Shown one piece after another: positions 24,682 to 35,289 of a DNA stretch of 64,000 nt. Source of the stretch: Porticoccaceae bacterium. Lineage in GTDB: Bacteria; Pseudomonadota; Gammaproteobacteria; Pseudomonadales; Porticoccaceae. The stretch spans positions 30,289-94,288 of the forward strand of contig JAJFKC010000014.1 in the NCBI GenBank assembly GCA_021773435.1, given 5' to 3'. Under the pieces are notes generated by a model. It ran no database searches, was not told the DNA's origin, and saw only the letters and a list, made by a program, of their open reading frames with translations. Numbering within the stretch: the first letter of the stretch is position 1; each line of letters starts with the position of its first letter. The translations under genes and the position numbers were made by a program.

Positions 24682-26467
24682 CAATCGTGATCAAAGAATC
24701 TCCGACCACCACACTGTCGCCCTCTTTCACCATTAACTCACCAACTTTCCCGTCCTTGGGGGCGCTCACTGCCGTCTCCATTTTCATGGCTTCCAGAATA
24801 ATAATGTTGTCACCTTCGGCAACACTCTGACCCGGTTGCACCAACACTTTAAATATATTACCGGCCAGAGGTGCCGCAACTGGCTCACCCCCCGTTATGG
24901 CCGCACCGGCCTCGTTGGGCTGGCTCAGAGCATTACCGAGCGAACCCGCAGGCACGATCGCGCTGATATCACCACCCGCAGATACCGCGACGGTATATTG
25001 CTTGCCTTCAACGTCAACGGTATAAATTTCTTCCCCATCGTCATTTGTCACAGCAGATGAAGCGCCAGTTGGCACCGGCTCAAAAGCGTCGGGATTGTTT
25101 CTGTTTTCTAAAAATTTCAGACCTATTTGAGGAAAAAGCGCATAAATAAGCACATCATCTATGCGCTGTTCTCCCTCGTGTAAGGTGATACCACCAGCCT
25201 TCGCAGCTTGCTCCAGATCCTTCGTCAAACTATCCAGTTCGTCAGCCAGCAAGTCAGCTGGACGCTGAGTGATCACTTCGGCACCATCTAGCACACGGCT
25301 CTGTAAAGCCTGATCGACCGGTGCAGGGGTTGCGCCGTATTCCCCTTTTAATACACCAGCAGTTTCCTTTGAAATTGATTTATAACGTTCACCAGTTAGG
25401 ATATTAAGCACTGCCTGGGTGCCGACAATTTGTGAAGTCGGTGTTACCAGGGGCAGGTAACCCAGATCTTTTCTAACCTGTGGTATTTCTGCAAGCACAT
25501 CGTCCAGACGATCTTCTGCGCCTTGCTCTCGCAGTTGAGATTCCATATTAGTCAGCATGCCGCCCGGCACCTGGGCGACTAATATGCGCGAATCGATGCC
25601 GCGCAAGGAGCCTTCGAACTTGGCATATTTCTTACGCACTTCGCGAAAATAGGCGGCAATTTCTTCTAGCAGTTCGATATCCAGACCGGTGTCCCGACCC
25701 GTGCCCTGCAGAATCGCAACCACCGCTTCGGTGGGCGAATGCCCGTAGGTCATGGACATTGACGATATGGCCGTATCAACGTTATCAATACCCGCCTCCA
25801 CACACTTGAGATAGGTAGCCGTGGACATACCCGTAGTAGCGTGGCATTGCATATGAATCGGAATATTGACGGCTTTTTTCAGACAAGAAACCAATTCAAA
25901 CCCTGTGTAAGGCGTCAGTAAACCAGCCATATCTTTGATGCAGATAGAATCTGCCTGCATATCTTCTAGACGACGGCCCAGATCGACCCAGAGATCGAGG
26001 GTATGCACGGGGCTAACGGTATATGAAATCGTTCCCTGTGCATGTTTGCCGATTTTTTTGACTGCGGTAAGCGCCGTCTCAAGGTTGCGCATATCGTTCA
26101 TCGCGTCGAAAATGCGGAAAACATCAACGCCATTAACAGCAGCCCGTTCGACAAATCGCGTCACTACATCGTCGGCGTAATGCCGGTAACCCAGTATATT
26201 CTGGCCTCTGAACAACATTTGCTGAGGCGTATTGGGCATAGCCTTTTTTAGTTGACGAATACGATCCCAGGGGTCTTCGCCCAGATAGCGAATGCAGGCA
26301 TCAAAAGTTGCGCCGCCCCAGGTTTCTAACGACCAATAACCGACCCGATCCAGCAGCGCTGCGACGGGCAGCATGTCGTCCAGACGCAGGCGGGTAGCAA
26401 ACAAAGACTGGTGGGCGTCGCGCAACACCACATCGGTCAACCCCAAAGGCTTGTTATTTTCTGCCAT
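24677..26467 (-). CDS. oadA: Oxaloacetate decarboxylase, alpha subunit
   Basis: A 596-residue biotin enzyme. The carboxyltransferase TIM barrel covers about residues 5-470, with [12 protein letters not shown] (metal and substrate site) near residue 13, [12 protein letters not shown] near 52 and the [14 protein letters not shown] metal-binding motif near 206. A linker rich in Ala/Pro leads to the biotinyl domain, where EAMKMETAV carries the biotin lysine near residue 557. It transfers carboxylate from oxaloacetate to biotin. It lies between oadG (107-bp gap) and oadB. Confidence 0.96.
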   Translation of the reverse strand: MAENNKPLGLTDVVLRDAHQSLFATRLRLDDMLPVAALLDRVGYWSLETWGGATFDACIRYLGEDPWDRIRQLKKAMPNTPQQMLFRGQNILGYRHYADDVVTRFVERAAVNGVDVFRIFDAMNDMRNLETALTAVKKIGKHAQGTISYTVSPVHTLDLWVDLGRRLEDMQADSICIKDMAGLLTPYTGFELVSCLKKAVNIPIHMQCHATTGMSTATYLKCVEAGIDNVDTAISSMSMTYGHSPTEAVVAILQGTGRDTGLDIELLEEIAAYFREVRKKYAKFEGSLRGIDSRILVAQVPGGMLTNMESQLREQGAEDRLDDVLAEIPQVRKDLGYLPLVTPTSQIVGTQAVLNILTGERYKSISKETAGVLKGEYGATPAPVDQALQSRVLDGAEVITQRPADLLADELDSLTKDLEQAAKAGGITLHEGEQRIDDVLIYALFPQIGLKFLENRNNPDAFEPVPTGASSAVTNDDGEEIYTVDVEGKQYTVAVSAGGDISAIVPAGSLGNALSQPNEAGAAITGGEPVAAPLAGNIFKVLVQPGQSVAEGDNIIILEAMKMETAVSAPKDGKVGELMVKEGDSVVVGDSLITIV

Positions 26468-26574
26468 GTATCCTCACTCTTGAACGCTACCCCTACTGAC
26501 TGGTCTTTGAGCTTTTATTTCAGCTATTTTTCTACGTTAATGCTCAATGATAAACCAACTACTACTAACAGTTA

Positions 26575-26829
26575 CTACCGACGGTTTCGATGTTGATCTA
26601 TCGCCGCCTGGATTATTTTTTTCGTGAGGGGCGCTACCCTTTGCTCTACCTGACCATTTGGGTCATCAACTAGCGCTTCGGGGGAAAATGCCGAAACAAG
26701 TCTCGACATCACATTGATTGCCACCACCAGGGCCAGTAAAAATATAAATACTGTAGACATCCCATAGAGCATCATATCGACGCCCTGACCAAACAATGTG
26801 CTGTTCACAAACAATGTGTCGCTTATCAC
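26575..26829 (-). CDS. oadG: Oxaloacetate decarboxylase, gamma subunit
   Basis: An 84-residue protein with one membrane helix (VDMMLYGMSTVFIFLLALV, about residues 17-38) and a polar, basic C-terminal tail. This is the OadG layout; the subunit holds the complex together. The GTG start has GAGGAG eight bases upstream and is preferred. It is the first gene of oadGAB. Confidence 0.88.
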   Translation of the reverse strand: MISDTLFVNSTLFGQGVDMMLYGMSTVFIFLLALVVAINVMSRLVSAFSPEALVDDPNGQVEQRVAPLTKKIIQAAIDQHRNRR

Positions 26830-26899
26830 GCTCCCTTCTCCTCTGCCCTAGAATAGTTAAACAATCACTATTACTAATACAAACCAGATCAAGACGCGC

Positions 26900-26905
26900 A
26901 TTATA
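26900..26905 (-). promoter_or_regulatory. Candidate -10 box for oadGAB
   Basis: A perfect TATAAT on the minus strand lies 71 bp upstream of the oadG GTG. No good -35 hexamer was found at the usual spacing, so an activator may be needed, or the site may be chance. Confidence 0.35.
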
Positions 26906-27005
26906 CACAGCCAGATTACGCCGCCGAAAATCTCTTCAACACAGCCGTGTCAGGCAGAATTTAATTCATCACTGGCTCGAATACCCAATTCCAGACCAAT
27001 ACCGG

Positions 27006-27033
27006 TTGCAATCAATAATGGTGCCTCTACAAT
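27006..27033 (+). promoter_or_regulatory. Sigma-70-type promoter for argS
   Basis: TTGCAA (27006-27011) and TACAAT (27028-27033) are separated by 16 bp, and each matches the consensus at five of six positions. Transcription would start near 27040, giving a 24-nt leader to argS. Confidence 0.6.
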
Positions 27034-27063
27034 CCGCGATTCTCTGAGATCAGCTGCATTGCA

Positions 27064-28833
27064 ATGGACATTGTTGAATTACTCAATCAAAAAGTTCGCC
27101 TGGCCATGACCGGGGCCAGCGTGCCGGACCACCTGCCCGCTCGTGTCGCGGTCAGCACGCAAGCAGAGTTTGGCGACTTTCAGGCCAACGGCGCTTTAGC
27201 AGCGGCAAAACAACTGGGCCAGAATCCTCGTCAACTGGCGACTGACATTGTCGACCACCTGGATCTTGAGGGCATTGCCGAGCGAGTCGAAATAGCCGGA
27301 CCTGGGTTTATCAACATCCATTTGACCAATCAGTTTCTCGCCACTGCCGCCCACGAGTTGTATGAGCATTGTCAGACAAATGGCATGAGGAAGCCCGTGG
27401 CACAAACGCAAACGGAAACTATCGTGGTTGACTATTCTTCGCCTAATCTGGCCAAAGAGATGCACGTCGGCCATTTGCGCAGCACCATTATTGGCGATGC
27501 CATGGCCAGGATCCTGGAATACCTCGGCCACAGGGTTATCCGACAGAATCATATGGGCGACTGGGGCACCCAGTTTGGCATGTTGATTGCCGAACTTGAA
27601 GAACAGCTCGGCGTTGGCGAACAGCCGGAACTGGCCCTTAAAGACCTTGAGAGCTTTTACCAACAGGCAAAAGCCCATTTCGACGCAGACAGCGAATTCG
27701 CGGATAAAGCACGCAGCTACGTGGTGAAGTTACAATCTGGCGATGCCCACTGCCACACTTTGTGGCAACAGTTTATTGATATCTCTGTGGCCCATAGCGA
27801 AGCTATATATCGCCAGTTGAACGTGACCCTCACCACCGAGGATATCTATCCTGAAAGCGCCTATAACGAAGCATTAGTAGATATTGTTAGCGCCTTGAAA
27901 GACCAGGATCTGGCAGTTGAAGACCAGGGTGCAATGGTCGTTTTCCTCGACGAGTTCGCTGACAAAAAAGACCAGCCCAGCCCCGTTATCGTCCAAAAAT
28001 CCGATGGTGGTTATCTTTACGCCACCACTGACCTGGCGGCGTTAAAATATCGTAGCGATCAGTTAAATGCCCATCGTGTGATGTATTTTATCGACGCCCG
28101 ACAAAGTCTCCACATGAAGCAGATATTTACTGTGGCTCGTAAAGCCGGGTTTATTAGAGACGATATCACCCTGGAACATCTGCCCTTTGGCACCATGATG
28201 GGTGAAGACGGCAAGCCGTTTAAAACGCGCAGCGGCGGCACCATAAAACTGGCTGACCTACTTATTGAGGCAGTCGAAAAAGCCACATTGTTGATTCAGG
28301 AGAAAAATCCGGGTTTGACTAACAAAGAACAGCAAGACGTGGCCCAGAAAGTCGGTATCGGCGCGGTGAAATATGCCGATTTATGTAAAACCCGCACCAA
28401 CGATTACCTATTTAGCTGGGATAGCATGCTCAGCTTCGAAGGCAATACCGCGCCTTATTTGCAGTACGCTTACGCCAGGGTTCGTAGTATTTTTAGACGC
28501 GCTGGCGTCAATTTTGGCGCTGACGACCAAAACGCATTTGGTCGACATTCAATCACTATCACTGGCGAGGCCGAAAAAAACCTGTCGCTGGCATTGCTGG
28601 ATTTCGACAACACCGTGATTCAGGTCGCCAAAGATAGCTTCCCCCATACCCTGTGTAATTACCTCTATAACCTGGCCAGCGCCTTTATGACTTTCTATGA
28701 AAATTGTCCTATTCTTAAGGACGATGTGCCACCGGAGCTACGCGACAGCCGCCTGCAGTTTTGCGCCCTGACGGCGGGCACCTTGCAGCAGGGTTTGCAT
28801 TTGCTGGGTATTGAAACCATGGAGCGAATGTAG
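27064..28833 (+). CDS. argS: Arginyl-tRNA synthetase
   Basis: A 589-residue class I synthetase. The N-terminal tRNA D-loop binding domain ([16 protein letters not shown] near residue 37) comes first, then the HIGH-like motif [18 protein letters not shown] near 133. The anticodon-binding helical domain begins near 450, with the [16 protein letters not shown] signature near 466. It charges tRNA-Arg with arginine and is essential. The chosen ATG matches family starts. It is transcribed divergently from oadG and ends 65 bp before the convergent dehydrogenase gene. Confidence 0.97.
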   Translation: MDIVELLNQKVRLAMTGASVPDHLPARVAVSTQAEFGDFQANGALAAAKQLGQNPRQLATDIVDHLDLEGIAERVEIAGPGFINIHLTNQFLATAAHELYEHCQTNGMRKPVAQTQTETIVVDYSSPNLAKEMHVGHLRSTIIGDAMARILEYLGHRVIRQNHMGDWGTQFGMLIAELEEQLGVGEQPELALKDLESFYQQAKAHFDADSEFADKARSYVVKLQSGDAHCHTLWQQFIDISVAHSEAIYRQLNVTLTTEDIYPESAYNEALVDIVSALKDQDLAVEDQGAMVVFLDEFADKKDQPSPVIVQKSDGGYLYATTDLAALKYRSDQLNAHRVMYFIDARQSLHMKQIFTVARKAGFIRDDITLEHLPFGTMMGEDGKPFKTRSGGTIKLADLLIEAVEKATLLIQEKNPGLTNKEQQDVAQKVGIGAVKYADLCKTRTNDYLFSWDSMLSFEGNTAPYLQYAYARVRSIFRRAGVNFGADDQNAFGRHSITITGEAEKNLSLALLDFDNTVIQVAKDSFPHTLCNYLYNLASAFMTFYENCPILKDDVPPELRDSRLQFCALTAGTLQQGLHLLGIETMERM

Positions 28834-28841
28834 CGATATTT

Positions 28842-28897
28842 TCGGGGCACAAGATTCTGACGACGAATACTGGATTGGACACGATCCGGTGCCCCGA
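28842..28897. terminator. Long-loop hairpin between convergent argS and gdh
   Basis: Nine-base arms TCGGGGCAC (28842-28850) and GTGCCCCGA (28889-28897) flank a 38-nt loop that could itself fold around GGAT and ATCC. It sits in the 65-bp gap between convergent genes and could serve both strands. No strong T-run follows, so a terminator role is uncertain. Confidence 0.4.
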
Positions 28898-28898
28898 T

Positions 28899-30254
28899 TT
28901 AAGGCCAGATACCTCGCTGAGCTGTCACCTGTGCCAGCCTCTCCACACCGATCGTTAACGCGGCGGTGCGTAGATCAGCAGGATACGGCGAGGCATTATC
29001 AGCGCCGTCATCACCAAGCTCAGTATCGCGCTCTTCAGTTAAGCGCTGAAGGGACTGCCAGCGATCGACAACTGCATCAGTGCTTTTGCGCATGAGTTTA
29101 TGCAACCTGGCATTAATGTCGTCTAACTCCCACTGGTTATTATCCAGGTTTTGCAGCCACTCATAATAACTCACCGTCACGCCGCCCGCATTGGCTAGGA
29201 TATCGGGTAATACCCAGATATTTCGCTCCGCCAGTATTCGGTCAGCCGCTGGAGTGATCGGGCCATTGGCCGCTTCGACAATAAGTCGTGCTTTGATATT
29301 TTCTGCATTGTGAGCACATATTTGCTTGCTCAAAGCAGCGGGAATCAATATCTCACAGTCAAGCTCAAGCAGTGCGTCATTAGTAACGCTAAGGGTTTCG
29401 GGCAGGCCAACTAGCGTCCCGTGAATATTTTTATAGTCGGAGGCAGCCGCCAGATCAATGCCTTCCTCATTGACAATTCCGCCCTGGGAATCGCTGAGCG
29501 CAATAATCGTCGCTCCGGATTCGCAGAATAGCTTTGCGGCGACTGCGCCAACATTGCCAAAGCCCTGGATGGCAACCCGCGCACCTTTTATCTCACTCAA
29601 ATCAGGCACCAAACCTTTCGAGATAAAATGTTCGGTAACATCTCGACAACCCCGGGCAGTCGCTTCGCGGCGACCTTCCGAGCCACCAAGTAACACGGGC
29701 TTCCCCGTCACCACTGCTCGGTTGTTATTGCCATGGTGCATAACATCGTAGGTATCGTAGACCCAGGACATGGTTTGTTCATCGGTATAAAGATCCGGCG
29801 AAGGAATATCGATATAGGGGCCGATATTATCCCCCAGTTCGGAAATGAAGCGCCGGGTAATACGGCGTAATTCGCCCTGGGACAACACTTTAGGGTTACA
29901 AATAACTCCGCCTTTAGCGCCGCCAAAAGGCAACCCGATCAGTGCACATTTCCAGGTCATCAACGAGGCAAGTGCGCTAACTTCGTCCAGGTCTACCGCC
30001 GGATGAAAGCGGATGCCGCCTTTACCCGGCCCTAAAGTCCTGCTGTGAACCACCCGATAACCATGGAATACATCGACTGAACCATCGTCCATTTCAATGG
30101 GAAACGTCACGCTTATCACGCGTTTTGGCTCCTGCAAGACTTTGGCTAAACCATTCTGATCAGAATCTATATAAGCCAGCGCCCTCTGCAAATTGATATT
30201 CGCTATATCACAGGCACCAATCACTTCCTTTGGAGCTAGTTCATGGTCTTCCAT
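28899..30254 (-). CDS. Glu/Leu/Phe/Val-type dehydrogenase
   Basis: A 451-residue amino-acid dehydrogenase of the glutamate dehydrogenase superfamily. The GKGGIRFHPAVD motif near residue 77 and LPFGGAKGGVICNPK near 111 hold the catalytic lysines, and the Rossmann domain begins RVAIQGFGNVGAVAAKLF near 228. It interconverts an amino acid and a 2-oxo acid with NAD(P). A length of about 450 suits a glutamate or broad-specificity enzyme; the substrate is not decided by sequence. It ends convergent to argS and follows the macrodomain gene by 51 bp on the same strand. Confidence 0.92.
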   Translation of the reverse strand: MEDHELAPKEVIGACDIANINLQRALAYIDSDQNGLAKVLQEPKRVISVTFPIEMDDGSVDVFHGYRVVHSRTLGPGKGGIRFHPAVDLDEVSALASLMTWKCALIGLPFGGAKGGVICNPKVLSQGELRRITRRFISELGDNIGPYIDIPSPDLYTDEQTMSWVYDTYDVMHHGNNNRAVVTGKPVLLGGSEGRREATARGCRDVTEHFISKGLVPDLSEIKGARVAIQGFGNVGAVAAKLFCESGATIIALSDSQGGIVNEEGIDLAAASDYKNIHGTLVGLPETLSVTNDALLELDCEILIPAALSKQICAHNAENIKARLIVEAANGPITPAADRILAERNIWVLPDILANAGGVTVSYYEWLQNLDNNQWELDDINARLHKLMRKSTDAVVDRWQSLQRLTEERDTELGDDGADNASPYPADLRTAALTIGVERLAQVTAQRGIWP

Positions 30255-30305
30255 AAATCACCTTAAGTGCGTCAAGAATGGGATATACAAGATGCAATAC
30301 AGCTT

Positions 30306-30848
30306 CTAGTTACCAACATTAATCATTTCCAGGCGATCAAGATACAGGTGTGCCATCTCTTCGTTAAAACAGCAAAAAATCACATTTTTCACCGACCCTA
30401 TATTCTGGACTTGGTCTGCCCCATTAAAACATGCCATCACCTCACTCACTGCTATATCGACGGCCAATGAATGAGGATAACCATACACCCCACAGCTAAT
30501 CGCGGAAAATGCGATGGATTCAAAACCTTGCTGGGCAGCCAGGGCCATAGCCTTGCGATAACAGGCGCGCAAAGCCGCTGGTTCACCCCGATTACCACCC
30601 TGCCAAACTGGACCTACGGCATGAATAATAGCCTCGGCAGCCAAATCGAAACCGCGCGTTAAGCGGACGTCTCCAGTCGGACAGCCGCCCAGTTTAGCGC
30701 AAGCTTCATGTAGTTTATCTGCCCCCGCCGCCGCATGTATTGCGCCATCAACCCCACCACCACCGGTGAGCCGAGTATTGCCCGCATTCACAATCGCGCT
30801 GACGTATAACTGAGTAATATCACCGACCAAAACCTCTATGGCGCTCAT
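30306..30848 (-). CDS. Macrodomain protein, O-acetyl-ADP-ribose deacetylase type
   Basis: About 180 residues, one macrodomain of the YmdB/MacroD class. GDITQLYVSAIVNAGNTRLTG at the N-terminus (shown broken in the family as GDIT and VNAGN) binds ADP-ribose, GGGVDGAIHAAAG near residue 32 is the phosphate loop, and SCGVYGYPHSLAV near 122 is the second loop. It removes ADP-ribose-linked acetyl or protein modifications. The chosen ATG has AGGAGG five bases upstream; a GTG and another ATG a few bases earlier are less well spaced. It probably shares a transcript with the dehydrogenase downstream. Confidence 0.93.
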   Translation of the reverse strand: MSAIEVLVGDITQLYVSAIVNAGNTRLTGGGGVDGAIHAAAGADKLHEACAKLGGCPTGDVRLTRGFDLAAEAIIHAVGPVWQGGNRGEPAALRACYRKAMALAAQQGFESIAFSAISCGVYGYPHSLAVDIAVSEVMACFNGADQVQNIGSVKNVIFCCFNEEMAHLYLDRLEMINVGN

Positions 30849-30955
30849 CATCACCTCCTGGCTAATTTGGCGCGGCTATAGCGCCGTGCCAAGCGGACAG
30901 TCGACTATAAGGACATTTACGCAACTCACCACCCTTACAATTAATACCCCTCAGT

Positions 30956-30972
30956 TGGTCAATAATTGACCA
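30956..30972. promoter_or_regulatory. 17-bp palindrome between the macrodomain and lysozyme-like genes
   Basis: TGGTCAAT-A-ATTGACCA is a perfect palindrome with 8-bp arms and one central base, in the 281-bp gap between the divergent genes. It looks like an operator for a dimeric regulator. No cognate regulator gene is adjacent. Confidence 0.45.
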
Positions 30973-31129
30973 TACAGGATGAGAGCTAGTTCACAGGTTA
31001 TAGGAAACTTCTAATTTAAAAATCAATTAATGCTTGTAAAATACTAATAATAATGAAATTATTGATTCTGTCGACAGTAAATAGCAACAATCAAAATAAA
31101 ATTAACGATAGCAATGACAGGAAACTTAT

Positions 31130-31630
31130 ATGGCTCTTCACGCTGACGAGGTTCGCCACCTGGTCATACATGAGACATTAAAAGCCCTCGGTGACTGGAG
31201 TCTGGCCAGGGAAACCTTGTTACTCGGCACCGCTGCACAAGAATCTGGCCTCGGGCAATGCCTTAAAGAAGGTCGTCTGGCAGGTCTATATCACATTTCA
31301 CCAGCAACACATCGCGCGATATGGGACAAATACCTGATCAATGAGCCTGAGCTGGCCAGCAGAATCAGAGGTATGGCCAGTCAACGTGGTTTTCTCGAAG
31401 ACCCCCATGGAGAACTGATCTCCAATCTAAAATACACCACCGCCATCGCCTGGCTAATCTACAAACGTACCGGTAAAGAATTACCGGAAAATAGCACCCT
31501 GGAAGATTTGGCTCGATACTGGCACCGCCATTTTCACGCCAAAGCCAGCGGCAATGTCGAAGACTTTGTCACTAGCTATCGAACGCTGGTTTTGTCGACC
31601 CCTGCGGCTACACCTACACTCGTAGCGTAG
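31130..31630 (+). CDS. Lysozyme-like (SLT-type) small protein, orphan
   Basis: A 166-residue protein with no signal peptide. LLLGTAAQESGLGQCL near residue 30 resembles the catalytic-Glu motif of lytic transglycosylases and phage internal lysozymes, and GLYHISPATHRAIWDKYL near 52 follows, as in phage internal virion proteins. The remainder is helical. The family is uncertain: phage-derived and chromosomal relatives both exist. It stands alone in its orientation, with AT-rich DNA upstream. The acid-site assignment is by pattern only. Confidence 0.6.
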   Translation: MALHADEVRHLVIHETLKALGDWSLARETLLLGTAAQESGLGQCLKEGRLAGLYHISPATHRAIWDKYLINEPELASRIRGMASQRGFLEDPHGELISNLKYTTAIAWLIYKRTGKELPENSTLEDLARYWHRHFHAKASGNVEDFVTSYRTLVLSTPAATPTLVA

Positions 31631-31759
31631 ACAAGCGGGCATCTGCATTTCCAGGCTCAATACTTTATTTTTTAAGCTTTAAAGCCTCGCCACTGTCGAC
31701 CCAGTATGCACTTTGCTGTCACAGCGTTTCCTTTAACAGCGAAGACCCTCTTAATACAG

Positions 31760-32137
31760 CTAGCTCTCTTCAACAGGCCACACTTCTGACAGAACTCGGA
31801 AAGCACTAGCCGCACATGGCCAGCCAGCATAGTGGGCAGCATGGACTATCATTGCCTCCAGGGTCTCTCGCTCTACACCGAGATTACGCGCACCGGGGAA
31901 GTGTATCCGCTGCTCCGCCTCGCGATTTAACGCCACCAGAATTGTGCAGGTGATTAGCGACCGCTGCTCCAGCGACAGTTCCTCCCCTTGCCATACATCG
32001 CCAAAAAGATGCTCCATAGTGTAGTTGGTGAACTTTTCCGGTACTGCCGCCCTGACTGCTGAAGCCGGTCCGTCCTGCCCCGCCACTAACTTTTTAAAAA
32101 ACGCTATCCCCTTGTTTCTTTTTTCTTCATTAGACAT
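31760..32137 (-). CDS. Carboxymuconolactone decarboxylase family protein
   Basis: A 125-residue all-helical protein of the CMD/AhpD superfamily, PcaC-like in length. LSLEQRSLITCTILVALNRE near residue 55 (split here) and GVERETLEAMIVHAAHYAGWPCA near 87 hold the characteristic catalytic Glu, His and Tyr positions. It lacks the CxxC of the AhpD peroxidase branch, so a decarboxylase or an unknown role is more likely than peroxidase activity. It is a single gene with 224 bp to the ABC-F gene downstream. Confidence 0.86.
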   Translation of the reverse strand: MSNEEKRNKGIAFFKKLVAGQDGPASAVRAAVPEKFTNYTMEHLFGDVWQGEELSLEQRSLITCTILVALNREAEQRIHFPGARNLGVERETLEAMIVHAAHYAGWPCAASAFRVLSEVWPVEES

Positions 32138-32361
32138 AGTAAAATCCCAAGCTTTCAGTGAATTGTATTTGGATAAAATTTACCGCATAGAATAAATATT
32201 ACGCCGAATCAAGTCTATAGCATAAAACCTATAAATGTCGTGGATTGGAGAATTTGATTTGTCAACTAAATCTCAAAATGTCGGCATTTCAAAAATCATC
32301 GGTGGATATAGTTATTATTGTTGAATAGCGTCTAACTGGTTACAAAACGAGCATTTAATAC

Positions 32362-34290
32362 TCAGCCATATTTTTGTTCGAATACGATGGTCTGTCGCTC
32401 CAGATCATCGCTTAATTTCAGCCAATTTGTTTCCAGCTCTTCGAGTTTAATTTTGCCTTCACCGTGTTTTCTGCTCAGTTCGCTAACCTGGTCTTGCTGG
32501 TCATCCTGATAAAGCCCAGGGTCGGTCAATTTCGAAGCGAGCTTGTCGAGCTGAATTTGTTGCTGGTGAATTTGCTCTTCGAGAACCTTCAGTCGTTTTC
32601 GGTGATTTCCAGTCTGTTGACGAAACGCTGCGGCCAGGCGCTTGCGCTGTTGACGCTCTTCCCGTCCGCCACCATCTTTAACTAATGGGATATCTTCTTC
32701 TTGCTCTGGTGATGGTTGTTCGTCAAAGCCACCTAATTGCAGAAGTTGATAATCGTCCAGATCACCTTCAAAAGGCTCAACCCTGCGGTTCTGCACAATA
32801 TAAAGATCATCGACCACCGTTCTGAGCAGATGCCGATCATGTGATACCACCACCACCGCACCACTAAATTCCTGTAAGGCGATAACCAGGGCCTCTCGCA
32901 TATCGACGTCGAGATGATTGGTGGGCTCATCGAGTAATAGCAAGTTCGGCTTTTGCCAGACCAATAATGCCAGTGCGAGACGGGTTTTTTCCCCACCAGA
33001 CAGAGGCCCTACAGGGGCTTTCGCGCGAACTCCAGCAAAGCCAAACCGACCCAGAAAATCCCGCAGCTGCTGTTCGGTCTCTTGCTTCGCCAAACGCTGT
33101 ATATGCAGTAACGGGCTAGCCTGCAAGTCAAGCGCTTCGAGCTGCTGCTGATCAAAATAACCGACACTGAGATGACGACCTTGCTCAATATGGCCAGTTA
33201 TTGGGTCCAGGACTCCAGCAAGCAATTTAATAAGTGTCGACTTGCCCGCACCATTGCGCCCCAATAGACCGATACGGGAACCCGGCAGCAAGTTCAAACC
33301 AATTTGGTCTAGAACAACGGTATCGCCATAACCAACTTTAACGCGGTCAAAACTAATGAGCGGTGAACTCAACGCCGTAGGTTCATAAAACTCAAAACTG
33401 TAACCGTTGCTGGCATAAATGGGTGCCACTGCCTGCAATTTTTCCAATGCCTTGATTCGACTCTGCGCCTGCCGCGCTTTTGAGGCTTTATATTTAAAAC
33501 GATCGACAAACTTTTGCAGATGCTCGCGTTGCACTTGCTGCTTCTCATAAATGCTTTGTTGCTGCATGAGTTGCTCACCACGCTGCCTTTCAAAGCTGGT
33601 GTAATCACCCTGGTAGGAACCAATTTTGTTGTGCTCGATATGAGCGATGGCGCTGACCACATTATCGAGAAATTCTCGATCGTGGGAAATCACTAATAAT
33701 GTTCCCTGATAACGATTGAGCCATCTCTCGAGCCAGACAATCGCATCGAGATCCAGATGGTTGGTTGGCTCGTCCAACAACAGTAACTCTGAAGGCTGAA
33801 GCAAGGCCCGGGCGAGGTTCACTCGCATCCGCCAACCGCCTGAAAAACTGGCGACCGGTCGAGTTTGCGCAGCTTCGTCAAAACCTAATCCCGCTAGTAG
33901 GCGCGCAGCTTTTGAGGGGGTCGAATAGCCATCAATTGAATCAAAGTCATGATGCCAATGCGCCAGGGCCTCACCACCTTCTAGCTCAGCGCTGTGCCGC
34001 CGCAGTTCGAGTTGACGATACTCAGCATTGCCATCAATCGTGTGATCCAGGACAGACGATTTAAGATCGGGTGTTTCCTGCTCGACGCTGGCAATGCGCC
34101 AGTCCTGCGGATAAGACATATCACCGCGATCAGCATGAATTTGATGCTGCAGCAATAAAAACAAGGACGATTTACCCGACCCGTTAGCGCCGACTAAGCC
34201 CACTTTTTGGCCGAGATGAACACGCAGGTCGGCACCATCGAGCAAATGTCGCCCACCGCGCAGTAATTCAATGTCGCTAAGTAAAATCAA
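32362..34290 (-). CDS. ABC-F family ATPase (YheS-like)
   Basis: A 642-residue soluble protein with two ABC domains. Walker A motifs are GANGSGKSSLF near residue 34 and GRNGAGKSTLIKLL near 343; the signatures are FSGGWRMRVNLARALL near 149 and LSGGEKTRLALALL near 434; each domain has LLLLDEPTNHLD. The inter-domain linker and a charged C-terminal coiled coil match YheS/EttA-type ribosome-associated factors. The start is TTG, 11 bp after the ttcA stop. It is probably translated with ttcA; both act on the translation machinery. Confidence 0.92.
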   Translation of the reverse strand: MILLSDIELLRGGRHLLDGADLRVHLGQKVGLVGANGSGKSSLFLLLQHQIHADRGDMSYPQDWRIASVEQETPDLKSSVLDHTIDGNAEYRQLELRRHSAELEGGEALAHWHHDFDSIDGYSTPSKAARLLAGLGFDEAAQTRPVASFSGGWRMRVNLARALLQPSELLLLDEPTNHLDLDAIVWLERWLNRYQGTLLVISHDREFLDNVVSAIAHIEHNKIGSYQGDYTSFERQRGEQLMQQQSIYEKQQVQREHLQKFVDRFKYKASKARQAQSRIKALEKLQAVAPIYASNGYSFEFYEPTALSSPLISFDRVKVGYGDTVVLDQIGLNLLPGSRIGLLGRNGAGKSTLIKLLAGVLDPITGHIEQGRHLSVGYFDQQQLEALDLQASPLLHIQRLAKQETEQQLRDFLGRFGFAGVRAKAPVGPLSGGEKTRLALALLVWQKPNLLLLDEPTNHLDVDMREALVIALQEFSGAVVVVSHDRHLLRTVVDDLYIVQNRRVEPFEGDLDDYQLLQLGGFDEQPSPEQEEDIPLVKDGGGREERQQRKRLAAAFRQQTGNHRKRLKVLEEQIHQQQIQLDKLASKLTDPGLYQDDQQDQVSELSRKHGEGKIKLEELETNWLKLSDDLERQTIVFEQKYG

Positions 34291-34301
34291 GGGACGGAGG
34301 G

Positions 34302-35168
34302 TTAATTGCCAATCACATTAACGGCATCGATGATATTGACACCGTCAACAGCAACAGCCTCGGACGGTCGGTCTATCGCAAGCGAAGCAAAGTCAAAACG
34401 GGCAGTATCGGCCAGCTGTGAAGGCGATATATTTTTAATCGCGGTAAAGATAGTTTCTGTCCTGCCCGGATGGCTCTGCTCCCAGGTTTGCAACATGTCT
34501 TTGACAACCTTGCGTTGTAGATTTTCCTGAGAACCGCATAAATTACACGGAATGATGGGGAACTGCTTAAATTCAGCCAGACTAGCGAGGTCATCCTCTC
34601 GACAATAGGCCAGGGGCCGAATAATAATATTGCGCTGGTTATCACTCAAGAGCTTGGGCGGCATGGCTTTTAGTTTGCCGCCATAAAACATGTTCAGAAA
34701 TAACGTTTCGACAATGTCGTCACGATGGTGGCCAAGAGCTATTTTTGTCGCGCCTATTTGTTCGGCAAAGCCGTACAGAGAACCCCGCCGTAAACGGGAA
34801 CACAAACCACAATACGTTTTATGTTCCGGCACCAGCTCTGTGACGATGCTGTAGGTATCCTTTTCCAGGACATGGAATGGCACACCAAGCTCAGTGAGAT
34901 ACTGCGGCAACACATGACCGGGAAAGCCCGGCTGCTTTTGGTCTAAATTTACTGCAACAAGCTCGAAATCTATGGGAGCTGTGCGCTGCAAGTTTAGCAA
35001 TACATCCAGCATCGCATAAGAATCCTTCCCGCCAGACAGGCACACCATGATCTTATCGCCGGCTTCGATCATCTTGTAATCGGCAATCGCTTTGCCCACA
35101 TTACGACGTAAACGCTTTTGCAGTTTATTCAGTTCAAGGCGGTTTTTACGGACGTGCTGGGAAGTCAT
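34302..35168 (-). CDS. ttcA: tRNA 2-thiocytidine biosynthesis protein TtcA
   Basis: A 288-residue PP-loop ATPase. [13 protein letters not shown] near residue 44 is the PP-loop, and [13 protein letters not shown] near 118 with the later [14 protein letters not shown] near 205 gives the cysteines that hold the iron-sulfur cluster. TtcA adds sulfur to C32 of certain tRNAs. Length and all motifs are normal. It lies directly upstream of the ABC-F gene on the same strand. Confidence 0.95.
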   Translation of the reverse strand: MTSQHVRKNRLELNKLQKRLRRNVGKAIADYKMIEAGDKIMVCLSGGKDSYAMLDVLLNLQRTAPIDFELVAVNLDQKQPGFPGHVLPQYLTELGVPFHVLEKDTYSIVTELVPEHKTYCGLCSRLRRGSLYGFAEQIGATKIALGHHRDDIVETLFLNMFYGGKLKAMPPKLLSDNQRNIIIRPLAYCREDDLASLAEFKQFPIIPCNLCGSQENLQRKVVKDMLQTWEQSHPGRTETIFTAIKNISPSQLADTARFDFASLAIDRPSEAVAVDGVNIIDAVNVIGN

Positions 35169-35289
35169 GTTGGTATCGGGCTGAAATGCCAGTGAGCTAA
35201 AAAGAAGCCGCCATTGTACGGGCCTCTTGCTCGCAACACCAAGATGCAGATATAAATAAACCCGGATTAAACGATAATTAGATTAGCGC

